A stretch of 64,000 nucleotides of DNA, taken from the NCBI RefSeq assembly GCF_014636095.1, contig NZ_BMDV01000004.1, forward strand, positions 62,001-126,000. The letters are read 5' to 3'. The notes under the pieces were generated by a model, which saw only the letters and a program-made list of their open reading frames with translations, had not been told where the DNA came from and did no database searches. The stretch's first letter is position 1; every line of letters starts with the position of its first letter. Origin of the DNA: Acinetobacter modestus. GTDB taxonomy: Bacteria; Pseudomonadota; Gammaproteobacteria; Pseudomonadales; Moraxellaceae. Shown here one piece after another: positions 45,296 to 56,676 of this stretch. Both the position numbers and the translations under genes were made by a program.

Positions 45296-45913
45296 TTATT
45301 CTGGAATATCGCGTTGTGATACAGAACGTATTGCTTGTTTCAATGCTTCATAGCCATGCAATGGTGGAAACTGTGGGAATTCAGCAATTACATTTGCTGG
45401 TGCATCAAATAAGAAACCATGATCTGCTTCACCTAACATAGTCGTATCATTATAAGAGTCACCTGCAGCAATCACACGAAAATTTAAACCATGTAATGCT
45501 TTCACTGCCTGACGCTTTTGATCAGGCTGGCGTAATTTATACGCCGTAATCATGCCATTTTCATCAGTTTCAAGTTTATGACAGAAAATCGTTGGCCAAC
45601 CTAATTGTTTCATCAATGGATGTGCAAACTCATAAAAAGTATCAGATAAAATAATCAGTTGAAAATGTGTACGCACCCATTCAACAAATTCTTTTGCACC
45701 TTCAAATGGTCCCATATCAGCAATCACAGCTTGAATATCATTTAAACCCAAACCATGCTCTTTTAAAATGTTTAAACGTTGAGTCATTAAAACATCATAA
45801 TCTGGAATATCGCGCGTCGTCGCTTCTAATTCTTTAATTCCTGTTTTCTTGGCAAAGTTAATCCAGATTTCTGGTACAAGTACCCCTTCAAGGTCTAGGC
45901 ATACGATTTCCAT
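45296..45913 (-). CDS. thrH: Bifunctional phosphoserine phosphatase/homoserine phosphotransferase ThrH
   Basis: HAD-superfamily enzyme of 205 residues. It dephosphorylates phosphoserine and can pass the phosphate to homoserine, linking serine and threonine synthesis. The nucleophile is Asp7 in CLDLEGVL (the second Asp of DxD is Glu, as known for ThrH). LSDTF carries the Ser of motif II and GDSYNDT the acidic motif. The ATG at 45913 follows GGAT by seven bases; TTG at 45925 would add four residues. It is convergent with the FadL-like gene. Confidence 0.93.
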   Translation of the reverse strand: MEIVCLDLEGVLVPEIWINFAKKTGIKELEATTRDIPDYDVLMTQRLNILKEHGLGLNDIQAVIADMGPFEGAKEFVEWVRTHFQLIILSDTFYEFAHPLMKQLGWPTIFCHKLETDENGMITAYKLRQPDQKRQAVKALHGLNFRVIAAGDSYNDTTMLGEADHGFLFDAPANVIAEFPQFPPLHGYEALKQAIRSVSQRDIPE

Positions 45914-46085
45914 GAATGCATCCAATGTTGATTAAAAATTGCTGTATCATACCATTAAGATTTTCATTTTTTGCGCTGTTGTTAAATAAAACGATTTTAT
46001 TCTGCAAGATTAAAATCGAAGACAAGCAAATGGCTTTGCTTAGAATGATTTACAATTGTGCCCAAGCCTTTCGCCAGGAACACCT

Positions 46086-46820
46086 ATGACTGTTATTCCG
46101 ACTATTGACCTTGTAGATGCGCTCGCTGCTGAATATTCAGATAAATCACCACGAGAAATTTTAGAGCTTGCTTTAAGCCAAGAAGGCGAAATTGCAATTT
46201 CATTTTCTGGTGCCGAAGATGTTGTATTAATTGATATTGCTTCTCGTATTGGTAAACCATTCCGTGTATTTAGTTTAGATACAGGGCGTTTACATGCAGA
46301 AACCTATCAATTTATTGAAACTGTGCGTAAACATTACAATATTAAGATCGAAATTTGCTTCCCTGAATCCGCTGCTGTACAGCAGTTGGTAAATGAAAAA
46401 GGGTTGTTTAGCTTTTTTGAAGATGGTCATCAGGAATGCTGTGGCGTTCGTAAAGTACAACCTTTACGTAAAAAATTAGCGACTTTGGATGGTTGGATTA
46501 CAGGGCAACGTAAAGATCAAAGCCCAGGCACACGTAATGAGATTCCCGTAGTTCAAGCGGATGTTGGATTTTCAGGTGAAGGCAAGCAACTGATTAAATA
46601 TAATCCGCTTGCAAATTGGAGCAGTGCAGATGTATGGAGTTATATTCGAATGATGGAAATTCCATATAACCCGCTACACGAACGTGGTTTTATTTCAATT
46701 GGTTGTGAACCATGTACTCGTGCTGTATTACCAAACCAACATGAACGTGAAGGTCGTTGGTGGTGGGAAGAAGCAACTCACAAAGAGTGTGGATTACACT
46801 CGGGCAATCTGAAAAAATAA
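46086..46820 (+). CDS. cysH: Assimilatory adenylyl-sulfate/phosphoadenylyl-sulfate reductase
   Basis: Reduces activated sulfate to sulfite for cysteine synthesis. The protein has 244 residues, with [10 protein letters not shown] for nucleotide binding and the catalytic Cys235 in ECGLHSG. It also has Cys118/Cys119 (ECCGVRK) and Cys207/Cys210 (GCEPC). This CC-x87-CxxC set ligates a [4Fe-4S] cluster and marks enzymes that use adenylyl-sulfate (APS), unlike E. coli CysH. The start at ATG 46086 follows AGGA by seven bases. A CysB-controlled promoter is likely but not recognisable. Confidence 0.94.
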   Translation: MTVIPTIDLVDALAAEYSDKSPREILELALSQEGEIAISFSGAEDVVLIDIASRIGKPFRVFSLDTGRLHAETYQFIETVRKHYNIKIEICFPESAAVQQLVNEKGLFSFFEDGHQECCGVRKVQPLRKKLATLDGWITGQRKDQSPGTRNEIPVVQADVGFSGEGKQLIKYNPLANWSSADVWSYIRMMEIPYNPLHERGFISIGCEPCTRAVLPNQHEREGRWWWEEATHKECGLHSGNLKK

Positions 46821-46842
46821 TTCCTAGCAGATTTGGTATATA

Positions 46843-46875
46843 AAAACCACTGATTCATCAGTGGTTTTATTTTTT
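46843..46875 (+). terminator. Rho-independent terminator of cysH
   Basis: Stem AAAACCACTGA/TCAGTGGTTTT with a TTCA loop, followed by ATTTTTT. Confidence 0.93.
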
Positions 46876-47003
46876 CTGACTCCCCTGTACAAAGTCATAT
46901 TTTAACCAGACCAAACCGTATATACTTCACACAACGGTTCAATAATTCTAATAAGAGCTCCAAGAGTATCTTATAAAAAATGCAATGAGAGGCTATATCT
47001 GCT

Positions 47004-48389
47004 ATGCGCCCATTACACCCTATTGATTTTATTTTTCTTTCATTAGAGAAAAGACAGCAACCCATGCATGTAGGGGGATTGTTTTTATTTGAAATCCCAG
47101 AAAATGCATCTCCGACATTCGTACATGATCTTGTTCAAGATATCCGTCAATCGAAGAGTATTCCGGTTCCTCCATTTAACAATCAACTAACTGGATTATT
47201 CTGGGGTGAAGATCCTGAATTCGATATTGATCATCATTTCCGTCATATCGCGTTACCAAATCCAGGGCGTATTCGTGAACTATTGGTCTATATTTCACAG
47301 CAACACAGTTCCTTGATTGACCGTGCAAAACCATTATGGACTTGCGATATTATTGAAGGCATTGAAGGCAATCGCTTCGCAATGTATTTCAAAATCCATC
47401 ATGCGATGGTCGATGGCGTTGCGGGTATGCGCCTCATTGAAAAATCATTATCAAAAGATCCAAATGAAAAACATGTCGTACCATTATGGTGTGTAGAAGG
47501 TAAACGTACTAAACGTTTAAAAGCACCAAAACCCCCGACAGTAAGTAAAATCAAAGGCATTATGGATGGTATCAAGTCTCAACTTGAAGTCACGCCAAAA
47601 GTCATGCAAGAACTTTCACAAACATTGTTTAAAGAAATTGGTAAAAATCCAGACTATGTCTCAACTTTCCAAGCTCCTCCTTCCATTTTAAACCAACGTG
47701 TAAGTTCTTCTCGCCGTTTTGCAGCTCAGTCTTTTGAACTTGATCGTCTACGTAATATTGCTAAATCACTCGGCGTAACCATCAATGATGTAGTACTTGC
47801 CGTGTGTTCTGGTGCACTTCGAGAATATTTGATTAGTCATAATAGTTTACCGAAGAAACCTTTGATCGCGATGGTACCAGCATCTTTACGTACAGATGAT
47901 TCAGATGTAAGTAACCGTATCACGATGATTCTAGCCAATCTTGCGACTCATATTGAGAATCCAATCGAGCGCTTAGAAATCATTCGTCGTAGCGTACAAA
48001 ACTCTAAACAGCGTTTTAGTCGTATGACTGCGAATGAAATTCTAAACTACAGTGCTGTTGTTTATGGCCCTGCTGGATTAAATATTGTTTCTGGTATGCT
48101 ACCGAAACGCCAAGCATTTAACCTTGTAATTTCAAATGTGCCGGGTCCACGCGAACCGTTATATTGGAATGGCGCCAAGCTTGATGCGCTTTATCCAGCA
48201 TCAATCGTCATGGATGGCCAAGCACTAAATATTACAATGACAAGTTATTTAGATAAGTTAGAAGTGGGTTTGATTGCATGTCGTAATGCTTTACCTAAAA
48301 TGCAAAACTTATTGACCCATTTAGAAGATGAAATTCAACGCTTTGAACAAGCAATTGAAAATTTACCACAACAGAAAGTTGCGAATTAA
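47004..48389 (+). CDS. Wax ester synthase/diacylglycerol acyltransferase (WS/DGAT)
   Basis: Makes wax esters and triacylglycerols for storage at the inner face of the membrane. The 461 residues contain the catalytic HHAMVDG at 132-138 (HHxxxDG), PLWTCDIIEG, and the C-terminal NLVISNVPGPREPLYWNGA. The acyltransferase follows MRPLHPIDFIFLSLEKRQQPMHVGGL at the N-terminus, typical of Acinetobacter WS/DGAT (AtfA/WaxDgaT). This gene is a strong pointer to the genus. It appears monocistronic with its own terminator. Confidence 0.95.
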   Translation: MRPLHPIDFIFLSLEKRQQPMHVGGLFLFEIPENASPTFVHDLVQDIRQSKSIPVPPFNNQLTGLFWGEDPEFDIDHHFRHIALPNPGRIRELLVYISQQHSSLIDRAKPLWTCDIIEGIEGNRFAMYFKIHHAMVDGVAGMRLIEKSLSKDPNEKHVVPLWCVEGKRTKRLKAPKPPTVSKIKGIMDGIKSQLEVTPKVMQELSQTLFKEIGKNPDYVSTFQAPPSILNQRVSSSRRFAAQSFELDRLRNIAKSLGVTINDVVLAVCSGALREYLISHNSLPKKPLIAMVPASLRTDDSDVSNRITMILANLATHIENPIERLEIIRRSVQNSKQRFSRMTANEILNYSAVVYGPAGLNIVSGMLPKRQAFNLVISNVPGPREPLYWNGAKLDALYPASIVMDGQALNITMTSYLDKLEVGLIACRNALPKMQNLLTHLEDEIQRFEQAIENLPQQKVAN

Positions 48390-48405
48390 GCAATTCGCTA
48401 AAAAA

Positions 48406-48437
48406 TTAAGGGGCTTTAAATGGCCCCTTATTTTTTA
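48406..48437. terminator. Bidirectional terminator between WS/DGAT gene and the small protein gene
   Basis: Stem TAAGGGGC/GCCCCTTA with T runs on both sides (ATTTTTT after it on plus, AATTTTTT on minus). The minus-strand gene's stop codon falls inside the stem. Confidence 0.88.
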
Positions 48438-48601
48438 ATTGTACGACAACGTTGTAATAGTTGATGGCAGGCTAAACGGATCATCGCCGTAGTAATTTGA
48501 ACCTCTTTACCTTGGCTATCGACCATATAGCATGTATTGACTGGATTACTGTCTAAAACATGCTTAAAACCGTGATTCACTAATCTTTCGCTCACATTCA
48601 T
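48428..48601 (-). CDS. Small PA1571-like protein of unknown function
   Basis: A 57-residue protein whose pattern, VDSQGKEVQITTAMIRLACHQL, resembles the Pseudomonas PA1571 family (G-x-IDxxGREVPITxxMI-xx-ACxxL). The family's function is unknown. I start at the ATG at 48601 because GAGG lies nine bases upstream; an upstream frame begins at 48637. It is convergent with the wax ester synthase gene and its stop is embedded in the shared terminator. Confidence 0.7.
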   Translation of the reverse strand: MNVSERLVNHGFKHVLDSNPVNTCYMVDSQGKEVQITTAMIRLACHQLLQRCRTIKK

Positions 48602-48735
48602 AATTATATACCTCATATTATTTGCTAAGGTACTCAAGATACCTATGGCTCATTCTATGGTTCTAGTATTTAAAATTCATGATAGAAAGTAAAATTTCAG
48701 TTGTAACAAGGATTAAGCGAAATTTTGTTACAACT

Positions 48736-50190
48736 TTAGCTCAGAATGATATCGTATTGCTCTTGCGTATATAAATTTTCAACTTGGAATTTAATCACTC
48801 GACTAATGAAATGCTCTAAATCTGCGACTGCTGGGGCTTCTGCCGTTAATAAGCGATCAATCACTGCTGGATGTGCAACGACAGTAAAGCCACTCTTGGA
48901 ATCAAAAGCACGGGCATAACGCAAAATTTCTCGAAATATCTCGTAACATACTGTCTCTGCTGTCTTTACATATCCACGTCCCTGACAAGTTGGGCATGAT
49001 TCACATAATAAATGCTCTAAAGACTCACGTGTACGTTTACGTGTCATTTCAACCAAGCCTAATTCTGAAACTTGGGTGATTTTTGTTTTGGCATGATCAC
49101 GTTCAAGCATACGTTCAAACTGACGCATGACCTCTTGTCGATGCTCAAGCTCTTGCATGTCAATAAAATCAATAATGATAATGCCACCCAAATTACGTAG
49201 ACGAAGTTGTCTCGCAATGACTTGTGTCGCTTCCATATTGGTTTTAAACACCGTGTCTTCTAAACTACGACCACCCACATAAGAGCCTGTATTCACATCA
49301 ATCGTGGTCATTGCTTCAGTCTGATCTATCATCAGATAGCCACCTGACTTAAGTGCTACACGGGTCTGCAAGGCCTTCTGAATGTCTTCTTCGACGTTAT
49401 ACAAATCGAAAAGTGGCTTTTCGCCGGGATAGTGAATCAGACGATTTTCAATCGTTGGCACAAACTCAAGCACAAACTCATTTAATTTGGCATGAATTTC
49501 ACGAGAGTCGACATAGATTTTTGCAGTTTCATCACTGGCTAAATCGCGGACAATTCTTTGTGGTAAAGGTAATTCTTCAAAAATAAGTTCAGGTGTCGCA
49601 ACTTCTTTTTGTTTACGTTGAATATATTCCCAAAGCTTACTCAAATAGCACATATCTTGTGCAATCGCAGCTTCGTCCACACCTTCCGCTGCGGTACGAA
49701 CGATCACACTGCCTGGTAAGCTGTGTTCAGTCTGAATGCGTTCAATCATGCTACGAAGACGATCACGCTCTTCTTCTGATTCAATGCGTTGTGATACACC
49801 GATATGATTACCATAAGGCATTAACACAAGATAGCGCGATGGGATAGAAAGATCTGTGCTTAGACGTGCACCTTTGGTTCCCAACATGTCTTTCATTACT
49901 TGAACCGTCAACATCTGTCCCGGATGCAAAAGCTCAAAAACATTTGGGGTAGGTTGCGAACGTGACCAAACCATATCATTGATATGTAAAAAAGCAGTCC
50001 GAGACAACCCAATATCAACAAAAGCAGCTTGCATACCTGGCAGTACACGTACCACTTTACCTTTATAAATATTACCCACTAAACCACGTTTTACAGTGCG
50101 CTCAACAAATAATTCATTGACCGTACCATTTTCAATTAAAGCCACACGACATTCCATCGGTGTGACGTTAATTAGCAATTCTTCTGCCAT
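48736..50190 (-). CDS. rng: Ribonuclease G
   Basis: Endoribonuclease of the RNase E/G family, 484 residues, acting in 16S rRNA 5'-end maturation and mRNA decay. An S1-like domain (GNIYKGKVVRVLPGMQAAFVDIG) covers about residues 38-125. The catalytic Asp residues are in TTIDVNTGSYVG and IIIDFIDM, and the zinc-link Cys pair is in CESCPTCQGRG. The long C-terminal scaffold of RNase E is missing. In the mre/maf/rng cluster it follows maf, as in many gamma-proteobacteria. Confidence 0.96.
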   Translation of the reverse strand: MAEELLINVTPMECRVALIENGTVNELFVERTVKRGLVGNIYKGKVVRVLPGMQAAFVDIGLSRTAFLHINDMVWSRSQPTPNVFELLHPGQMLTVQVMKDMLGTKGARLSTDLSIPSRYLVLMPYGNHIGVSQRIESEEERDRLRSMIERIQTEHSLPGSVIVRTAAEGVDEAAIAQDMCYLSKLWEYIQRKQKEVATPELIFEELPLPQRIVRDLASDETAKIYVDSREIHAKLNEFVLEFVPTIENRLIHYPGEKPLFDLYNVEEDIQKALQTRVALKSGGYLMIDQTEAMTTIDVNTGSYVGGRSLEDTVFKTNMEATQVIARQLRLRNLGGIIIIDFIDMQELEHRQEVMRQFERMLERDHAKTKITQVSELGLVEMTRKRTRESLEHLLCESCPTCQGRGYVKTAETVCYEIFREILRYARAFDSKSGFTVVAHPAVIDRLLTAEAPAVADLEHFISRVIKFQVENLYTQEQYDIILS

Positions 50191-50238
50191 AATCCACTCA
50201 AAATTTTATAAAAATTCTTATATCCGAAAGTGTCTACT

Positions 50239-50799
50239 TTAAATTTTAACGCTTTCTAATAACTGTGCTGTTTCGTACAACGGTAAACCGACCACATTAC
50301 TATAACTGCCCCGAATTTGGGGAATATATTGAGCTGCTATCCCTTGGATTGCATACGCCCCTGCTTTTCCAACAGGTTCACCTGTTGCCCAATATCTTTC
50401 CATGTCGAAATGACTAAGCTGTTGTAACTCTACTTGTGTTCTAACCACATCACTTAAGCATTGGATAGAAGTTGCCACACAAATCCCAGAATAGACATCA
50501 TGCCATTGCCCAGAAATTGTTGACCAGATTTCAAATGCGTGCTGCTTTGATTGTGGTTTTCCAATGATCTTGCCTGCAAAACTTAAACTGGTATCCGCAG
50601 CAATCACAATTGCATTAGGAAATAAGCCTAGAACAGCATGTGCCTTTGCTCTCGCTAATCGTTCAACATATTGTTCTACAATTTCCCCTTCACGGACACT
50701 TTCATCAATATTTGGACTATATATTTCAAAATCCAAACTGAGTTGTTGCAACAACTCCTTTCGACGAGGTGAACTCGAAGCTAAAATTATACGCGCCAT
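50239..50799 (-). CDS. maf: Maf-family nucleoside triphosphate pyrophosphatase
   Basis: Hydrolyses non-canonical or dTTP/UTP-type nucleotides and is linked to septum inhibition. The N-terminal ASSSPRRKELL is the phosphate loop, SPNIDES follows and the catalytic Asp is in IAADTSLSF. I start at the ATG at 50799 (MARIILAS), which overlaps the mreD end by 13 bases; the open frame goes to 50829. 186 residues, normal for Maf. Cytoplasmic. Confidence 0.94.
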   Translation of the reverse strand: MARIILASSSPRRKELLQQLSLDFEIYSPNIDESVREGEIVEQYVERLARAKAHAVLGLFPNAIVIAADTSLSFAGKIIGKPQSKQHAFEIWSTISGQWHDVYSGICVATSIQCLSDVVRTQVELQQLSHFDMERYWATGEPVGKAGAYAIQGIAAQYIPQIRGSYSNVVGLPLYETAQLLESVKI

Positions 50800-51278
50800 T
50801 TTTGTAAGCAGTAATAAACCATCGGCCATCCTATCACGCTAGTAACAAGCGGTTGCCAATGTCGCGCTATTGAAAAATGTGTACTCAATATTGTTTGACT
50901 CATCCACAGAAAGGTTAAGTGTGCAATAATTGCAAGTACAGCGATTACCCATGAGTTCGCGAAAGTTAAAATTCGACGTTCACGAATAAAATAACGCGTA
51001 CCAAACGTAATCAACACAAAACTTAGTGCATTTAAACCCAAAGGCGCATCTAACAATAAATCAGTGAAAATACCCATTCCAAAGGCGAACCAAACCCCAC
51101 ACCAACTAGGTTGATAAAGAATCCAGAACAGCATGATCATCAGCATAATTGATGGTCGCCATCCTGAAGCTTCGTAAGCAATTGGATAAACTAAAAGAAC
51201 TGACCCGATAATAATTGAGATGATAATCATCCAAAGTGGATCTTTGCGTTTTTCAAAACTCAATCTAGCGATCGGCAT
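50787..51278 (-). CDS. mreD: Rod-shape-determining protein MreD
   Basis: Inner-membrane protein of 163 residues with about five helices. Part of the MreBCD-RodA elongation complex. The pattern PSWCGVWFAFGMGIFTDLLLDAPLGLNAL is the MreD signature region. It overlaps mreC by 14 bases and maf by 13 bases, so the three genes are translationally linked. Confidence 0.94.
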   Translation of the reverse strand: MPIARLSFEKRKDPLWMIIISIIIGSVLLVYPIAYEASGWRPSIMLMIMLFWILYQPSWCGVWFAFGMGIFTDLLLDAPLGLNALSFVLITFGTRYFIRERRILTFANSWVIAVLAIIAHLTFLWMSQTILSTHFSIARHWQPLVTSVIGWPMVYYCLQKWRV

Positions 51279-52122
51279 AAGGTTGCTCCTGCGCTAAAGA
51301 TTCTGAAAATAACACTACCACATGATGACCACTGGCAAGCTGTGCCGCAGGAATAACATCAATTTCTGCAAACTCACCTGAAGTATGACGGCTAACCTTA
51401 GAAACAGTACCCACCAAATAACCAGCAGGAAAGTGTTCACCCAAACCAGAACTAAATACCTTATCACCCGCTTGAATATTCGCGCTCGTCGGGACGTATT
51501 CCATTTTTAGGTGACCTAAATCACCTGTTCCAGATACAATCGCACGCATTCCTGTCCGTTCTAAACGTACAGACAACGAATGTTCTTTATCAGATAACAA
51601 CATGATACGGGCACTATGTGGGTACACATTAATCAATTGTCCCATAATCCCTTTATCATCGAGAACAGTTTGCCCAACTTTTAAGTGATCCACAGAGCCA
51701 CGGTTAATGATAATAATATGGCGCAATGGGTCGGCATCTGTTCCAATCACTTCTGCAATTTGCATACGTCCATCGATAATCAATGGCGTATCCAAAAGCC
51801 CCCTTAAACGGTTATTTTCCGCGGAGAGTTCTGAAAGTTTTTGGAGTCGAACTTGAGCTTGAAGGAGTTCAGCCTGCATTGCGGTATTTTCACGGCGCAA
51901 TTGGGTTTCAGATTTGGTTTGTTGGTTCAGCCATTCTCGCGACAATACAGGATAACTTGCCAGCGCATAAATTGGATTATACGCTGCATACAAGACATCT
52001 CTTGCAGGCTTAATCACATAAGGCATGCGCCAATCAAAGAAAAGCACCACCAAACATGAAATAACCGCAATAATAAATGAGCGAAAAGATGGCGGTTGTC
52101 TTGAAAAAAGATTCGGTTGCAC
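51265..52122 (-). CDS. mreC: Rod-shape-determining protein MreC
   Basis: Bitopic protein of 285 residues. A single membrane helix (about 15-32) is followed by a coiled coil (about 65-105) and two beta-barrel domains, including VIGTDADPLRHIIIINRGS, VLDDKGIMGQL and PVSxxGxG-type VFSSGLGEHFPAGYLVGTV. It links MreB to periplasmic peptidoglycan synthases. 18 bases after mreB. Confidence 0.95.
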   Translation of the reverse strand: MQPNLFSRQPPSFRSFIIAVISCLVVLFFDWRMPYVIKPARDVLYAAYNPIYALASYPVLSREWLNQQTKSETQLRRENTAMQAELLQAQVRLQKLSELSAENNRLRGLLDTPLIIDGRMQIAEVIGTDADPLRHIIIINRGSVDHLKVGQTVLDDKGIMGQLINVYPHSARIMLLSDKEHSLSVRLERTGMRAIVSGTGDLGHLKMEYVPTSANIQAGDKVFSSGLGEHFPAGYLVGTVSKVSRHTSGEFAEIDVIPAAQLASGHHVVVLFSESLAQEQPYADR

Positions 52123-52139
52123 CGCCTAGTCCTTATGAT

Positions 52140-53225
<1,086 letters not shown>

Positions 53226-53313
53226 TTAACGAAATGTGATGCTTTGAACAAGTCAATCGCTTATTATAACGCACGATATTTTGCAATTTTTTGATACTGA
53301 ATTAGGTAAAGTT

Positions 53314-53631
53314 ATGTCTACATCATCAGATGCTCAGCAGACAACGGACTTAAATGCACAGACCGTTTCAGCGATTGCACATCTTGCTCGCCTGTCTCTA
53401 AATGACACGCAATCTACTGAATATGCTCAAAGTTTAAATAAAATTCTTGGCATGATGGAAAGCCTAAAAGGCATTAATACCGATAATGTTGAGCCTTTGA
53501 AAAGTCCTTTTGATAATCCGCAACCTTTACGTGCTGATATTGTAAGTGAAAGCAACCATCGTGATGAATATCAAGCGGTAGCCCCTGCAACTGAAGCAGG
53601 TTTGTACCTTGTACCTCGTGTAATTGAATAA
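53314..53631 (+). CDS. gatC: Glutamyl/aspartyl-tRNA amidotransferase subunit C
   Basis: Small stabilising subunit of GatCAB, about 105 residues. The conserved [26 protein letters not shown] and PLRADIV are present. I start at the ATG at 53314, seven bases after AGG; the open frame extends to 53281. The subunit wraps around GatA and GatB. 53 bases before gatA in the gatCAB operon. Confidence 0.94.
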   Translation: MSTSSDAQQTTDLNAQTVSAIAHLARLSLNDTQSTEYAQSLNKILGMMESLKGINTDNVEPLKSPFDNPQPLRADIVSESNHRDEYQAVAPATEAGLYLVPRVIE

Positions 53632-53684
53632 TTTCTATTCGATTAGTCAATATTTTATATTTAGAATGTAAAGAAATTTTTCAT

Positions 53685-55163
53685 ATGACAGATTTACATC
53701 GCTTATCAATCCGTGAACTCTCTGAAGGGCTAAAACAAGCTCAATTTTCATCACGTGAATTGACTGAACATTATTTAAAACGTATTGCCAAAATTGACCC
53801 AAAAGTAAAAAGTTATGTGACGGTTACAGCAGAACATGCACTTGTTGAAGCTGATGCTGCTGATGTTGCACTTAAGTCAGGTCATGCACATGCGTTGGCA
53901 GGCATTCCTCTTGCACACAAAGACATTTTTTGTACCCAAGGCATTAAAACCACTGCCGGTTCAAAAATGTTGGATAACTTCATTTCACCTTACGATGCGA
54001 CTGTCGTTGCAAAAGCCAAAGCTGCGGGTCTCGTGACTTTAGGTAAGGTGAACATGGATGAATTCGCTATGGGTTCAACCTCTGAAAGTTCTTACTTTGG
54101 TGCAACAGGTAACCCTTGGGCATTAGATCATGTGCCAGGTGGTTCATCAGGTGGTTCCGCAGCGGCTGTGGCGGCTGATCTCGCGCCGATTGCAACAGGT
54201 ACGGATACTGGTGGTTCAATTCGCCAACCAGCTTCATTCTGCGGCTTAACAGGCTTAAAACCGACCTATGGTCGTGTGTCTCGCTTCGGTATGATTGCCT
54301 ATGCATCATCACTGGATCAAGGCGGTCCAATGGCGCGTTCTGCGGAAGATTGTGCGTATTTGATGAATGTCATTGCGGGTCATGATGCCAAAGACTCAAC
54401 TTCGATCAACAAAGAAGTGGATGACTATGTTGCTAACCTAAATGGCACTGCGGTGAAAGGTCTACGCATTGGTATTCCAAAGCAATACTTCAATGTGACA
54501 GGTTTAGATGCAAATGTGAAAGCACGCGTTGAAGAGTCATTGAAAAAGCTTGAAGAGATGGGTGCGATCTTGGTTGAGATTGATCTCAACATGACTGAAG
54601 CTTACGTACCAACTTACTACTTGATTGCACCTGCGGAAGCTTCTTCGAACCTGTCACGTTTTGACGGTGTACGCTATGGTTACCGTTGTGAAAATCCAGT
54701 GGATTTAATGGACTTGTACAAACGCTCACGTTCAGAAGGTTTTGGTGCTGAAGTACAACGTCGTATCCTGATCGGGACTTATGCTCTTTCTGCGGGTTAC
54801 TACGATGCCTATTATGTGAAAGCACAAAAAGTACGTCGTTTGATTCAGCAAGATTTCTTGAAAGCATTTGAAAATGTTGATGTGATTGCTGCGCCATCAG
54901 CCCCAACCACTGCCTACAAAATCGGTGCCAACCTCAGCCCGACTGAAATGTATTTAGGTGATATCTATACCCTTGCTGTGAACTTGGCAGGTCTACCAGC
55001 CATCAACGCACCTGTTGGTTTCGATAAAGACAGCTTGCCTGTGGGCTTACAGTTGATTGGTAACTATTGGTCAGAATCACAATTGCTTTCGATTGTGCAT
55101 CAATATCAACAAAATACAGACTGGCATACCAAACGTGCGGCAATTGCTGAGGAGAATGCGTAA
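53685..55163 (+). CDS. gatA: Glutamyl/aspartyl-tRNA amidotransferase subunit A
   Basis: Amidase that releases ammonia from glutamine for transamidation of misacylated Glu-tRNA-Gln and/or Asp-tRNA-Asn. Its 492 residues carry the Ser-cisSer-Lys triad: Lys79 (LAHKD), Ser154 (PGGSSGGS) and Ser178 (TDTGGSIR). The length is typical. The stop codon overlaps the gatB start by one base (TAATG). Confidence 0.98.
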   Translation: MTDLHRLSIRELSEGLKQAQFSSRELTEHYLKRIAKIDPKVKSYVTVTAEHALVEADAADVALKSGHAHALAGIPLAHKDIFCTQGIKTTAGSKMLDNFISPYDATVVAKAKAAGLVTLGKVNMDEFAMGSTSESSYFGATGNPWALDHVPGGSSGGSAAAVAADLAPIATGTDTGGSIRQPASFCGLTGLKPTYGRVSRFGMIAYASSLDQGGPMARSAEDCAYLMNVIAGHDAKDSTSINKEVDDYVANLNGTAVKGLRIGIPKQYFNVTGLDANVKARVEESLKKLEEMGAILVEIDLNMTEAYVPTYYLIAPAEASSNLSRFDGVRYGYRCENPVDLMDLYKRSRSEGFGAEVQRRILIGTYALSAGYYDAYYVKAQKVRRLIQQDFLKAFENVDVIAAPSAPTTAYKIGANLSPTEMYLGDIYTLAVNLAGLPAINAPVGFDKDSLPVGLQLIGNYWSESQLLSIVHQYQQNTDWHTKRAAIAEENA

Positions 55164-56632
55164 TGACTGAAGCTCAAAAGTTAAAGTTAATTGACGGTTG
55201 GGAAGTCGTTATCGGGATCGAGATCCACACTCAGTTGGCGACCAAGTCTAAAATCTTCTCAGGTTCATCGACTGAATTTGGTCAAGACCCAAATACACAA
55301 GCCAGCCTTGTTGATTTGGCGATGCCGGGCGTATTGCCTGTATTGAATGCGGAAGTGGTTGATCTTGCGATTCGCTTCGGTTTGGGGATTGATGCCTATA
55401 TCGATCAAGCGTCTGTATTTGCACGTAAGAACTACTTCTACCCAGATTCTCCAAAAGGCTACCAGATCAGCCAGATGGACAATCCGATTGTGGGCTTGGG
55501 TCATATCGACATCCAGCTCGAAGATGGCACTGTGAAGCGTATTGGCGTGACTCGTGCCCATCTTGAAGAAGATGCTGGTAAATCGATCCACGACCAATTC
55601 GAAGGTATGTCAGGTATCGACTTAAACCGTGCGGGTACGCCATTGCTTGAAATCGTATCTGAGCCAGATATGCGTTCAGTTGAAGAAGCAGTTGCCTATA
55701 TCAAATCGATTCATACCCTCGTGCGTTGGTTAGGGATTTCTGACGGTAACATGGCTGAAGGTTCGTTCCGTGCCGACTGTAACGTGTCACTCCGTCGTCC
55801 GAGTCAACCTTTCGGTACACGTTGCGAGTTGAAAAACCTCAACTCATTCCGTTTCATTGAGCAAGCGATCAATGTTGAAATTGAACGCCAAATGGAAATT
55901 TTGGAAGATGGCGGCACAATTGATCAGGAAACCCGTTTGTTCGATCCGAACAAGATGGAAACCCGCTCAATGCGTTCAAAAGAAGAAGCGAACGACTATC
56001 GCTACTTCCCAGATCCAGACTTGTTGCCTGTGATCATTGCGGATGAGCAGATCGAAGCGGCACGCGCTGCCCTTCCAGAATTGCCTGCTGCACGTCGTGA
56101 ACGTTTTACTGCTGATTTCGGTGTGACTGAGTACGATGCACATGTATTGACGCTGTCACGCGAAATGGCGGACTTCTACGAAGCAGTTGTGGCTGCTGCT
56201 GGCGGTGCAAAGCAAGGTAAAGTCTCTGCAAACTGGGTGATGGGTGAATTCTCTGGCGCTTTAAACAAAGCGGGCCTAGAATTGGCGGACTCTCCAGTTT
56301 CTGCTGAGCAATTGGGTGGCATGATCGCGCGTATCGTGGATAACACCATTAACGGTAAAATTGCGAAGCAAGTGTTTGGCTTTATGTGGGAAGCAGAAGG
56401 AAAATCTGCGGATGACATTATTGCTGAGAAAGGCTTAAAGCAAGAAACCGATACAGGTGCGATTGAAGCGATTATCAAAGATGTACTTGCAGCCAATGAA
56501 AAAATGGTTGAAGAGTACAAATCTGGTAAAGAAAAAGCTTTTAACGGTCTGGTTGGTCAAGTCATGAAAGCTGCAAAAGGTAAAGCCAACCCAGCTCAAG
56601 TGAATGAATTAATGAAGAAATTGATTGGCTAA
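55163..56632 (+). CDS. gatB: Glutamyl/aspartyl-tRNA amidotransferase subunit B
   Basis: Kinase-like subunit that activates the misacylated tRNA and receives ammonia from GatA. It has 489 residues, with [41 protein letters not shown] and [14 protein letters not shown]. The C-terminal YqeY-like tail ends in [10 protein letters not shown]. The last 30 codons and the following terminator have a diverged second copy at 58286-58437, described separately. The gene itself looks intact. Confidence 0.97.
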   Translation: MTEAQKLKLIDGWEVVIGIEIHTQLATKSKIFSGSSTEFGQDPNTQASLVDLAMPGVLPVLNAEVVDLAIRFGLGIDAYIDQASVFARKNYFYPDSPKGYQISQMDNPIVGLGHIDIQLEDGTVKRIGVTRAHLEEDAGKSIHDQFEGMSGIDLNRAGTPLLEIVSEPDMRSVEEAVAYIKSIHTLVRWLGISDGNMAEGSFRADCNVSLRRPSQPFGTRCELKNLNSFRFIEQAINVEIERQMEILEDGGTIDQETRLFDPNKMETRSMRSKEEANDYRYFPDPDLLPVIIADEQIEAARAALPELPAARRERFTADFGVTEYDAHVLTLSREMADFYEAVVAAAGGAKQGKVSANWVMGEFSGALNKAGLELADSPVSAEQLGGMIARIVDNTINGKIAKQVFGFMWEAEGKSADDIIAEKGLKQETDTGAIEAIIKDVLAANEKMVEEYKSGKEKAFNGLVGQVMKAAKGKANPAQVNELMKKLIG

Positions 56633-56650
56633 ACTAGTCTAATTTCTAAC

Positions 56651-56676
56651 AAAACCCGCTTTAGAGCGGGTTTTTT
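56651..56676 (+). terminator. Rho-independent terminator of gatCAB
   Basis: Stem AAAACCCGCT/AGCGGGTTTT with a TTAG loop and following T residues. It overlaps the end of the convergent TetR gene, and it is repeated, with changes, at 58411-58437. Confidence 0.93.
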
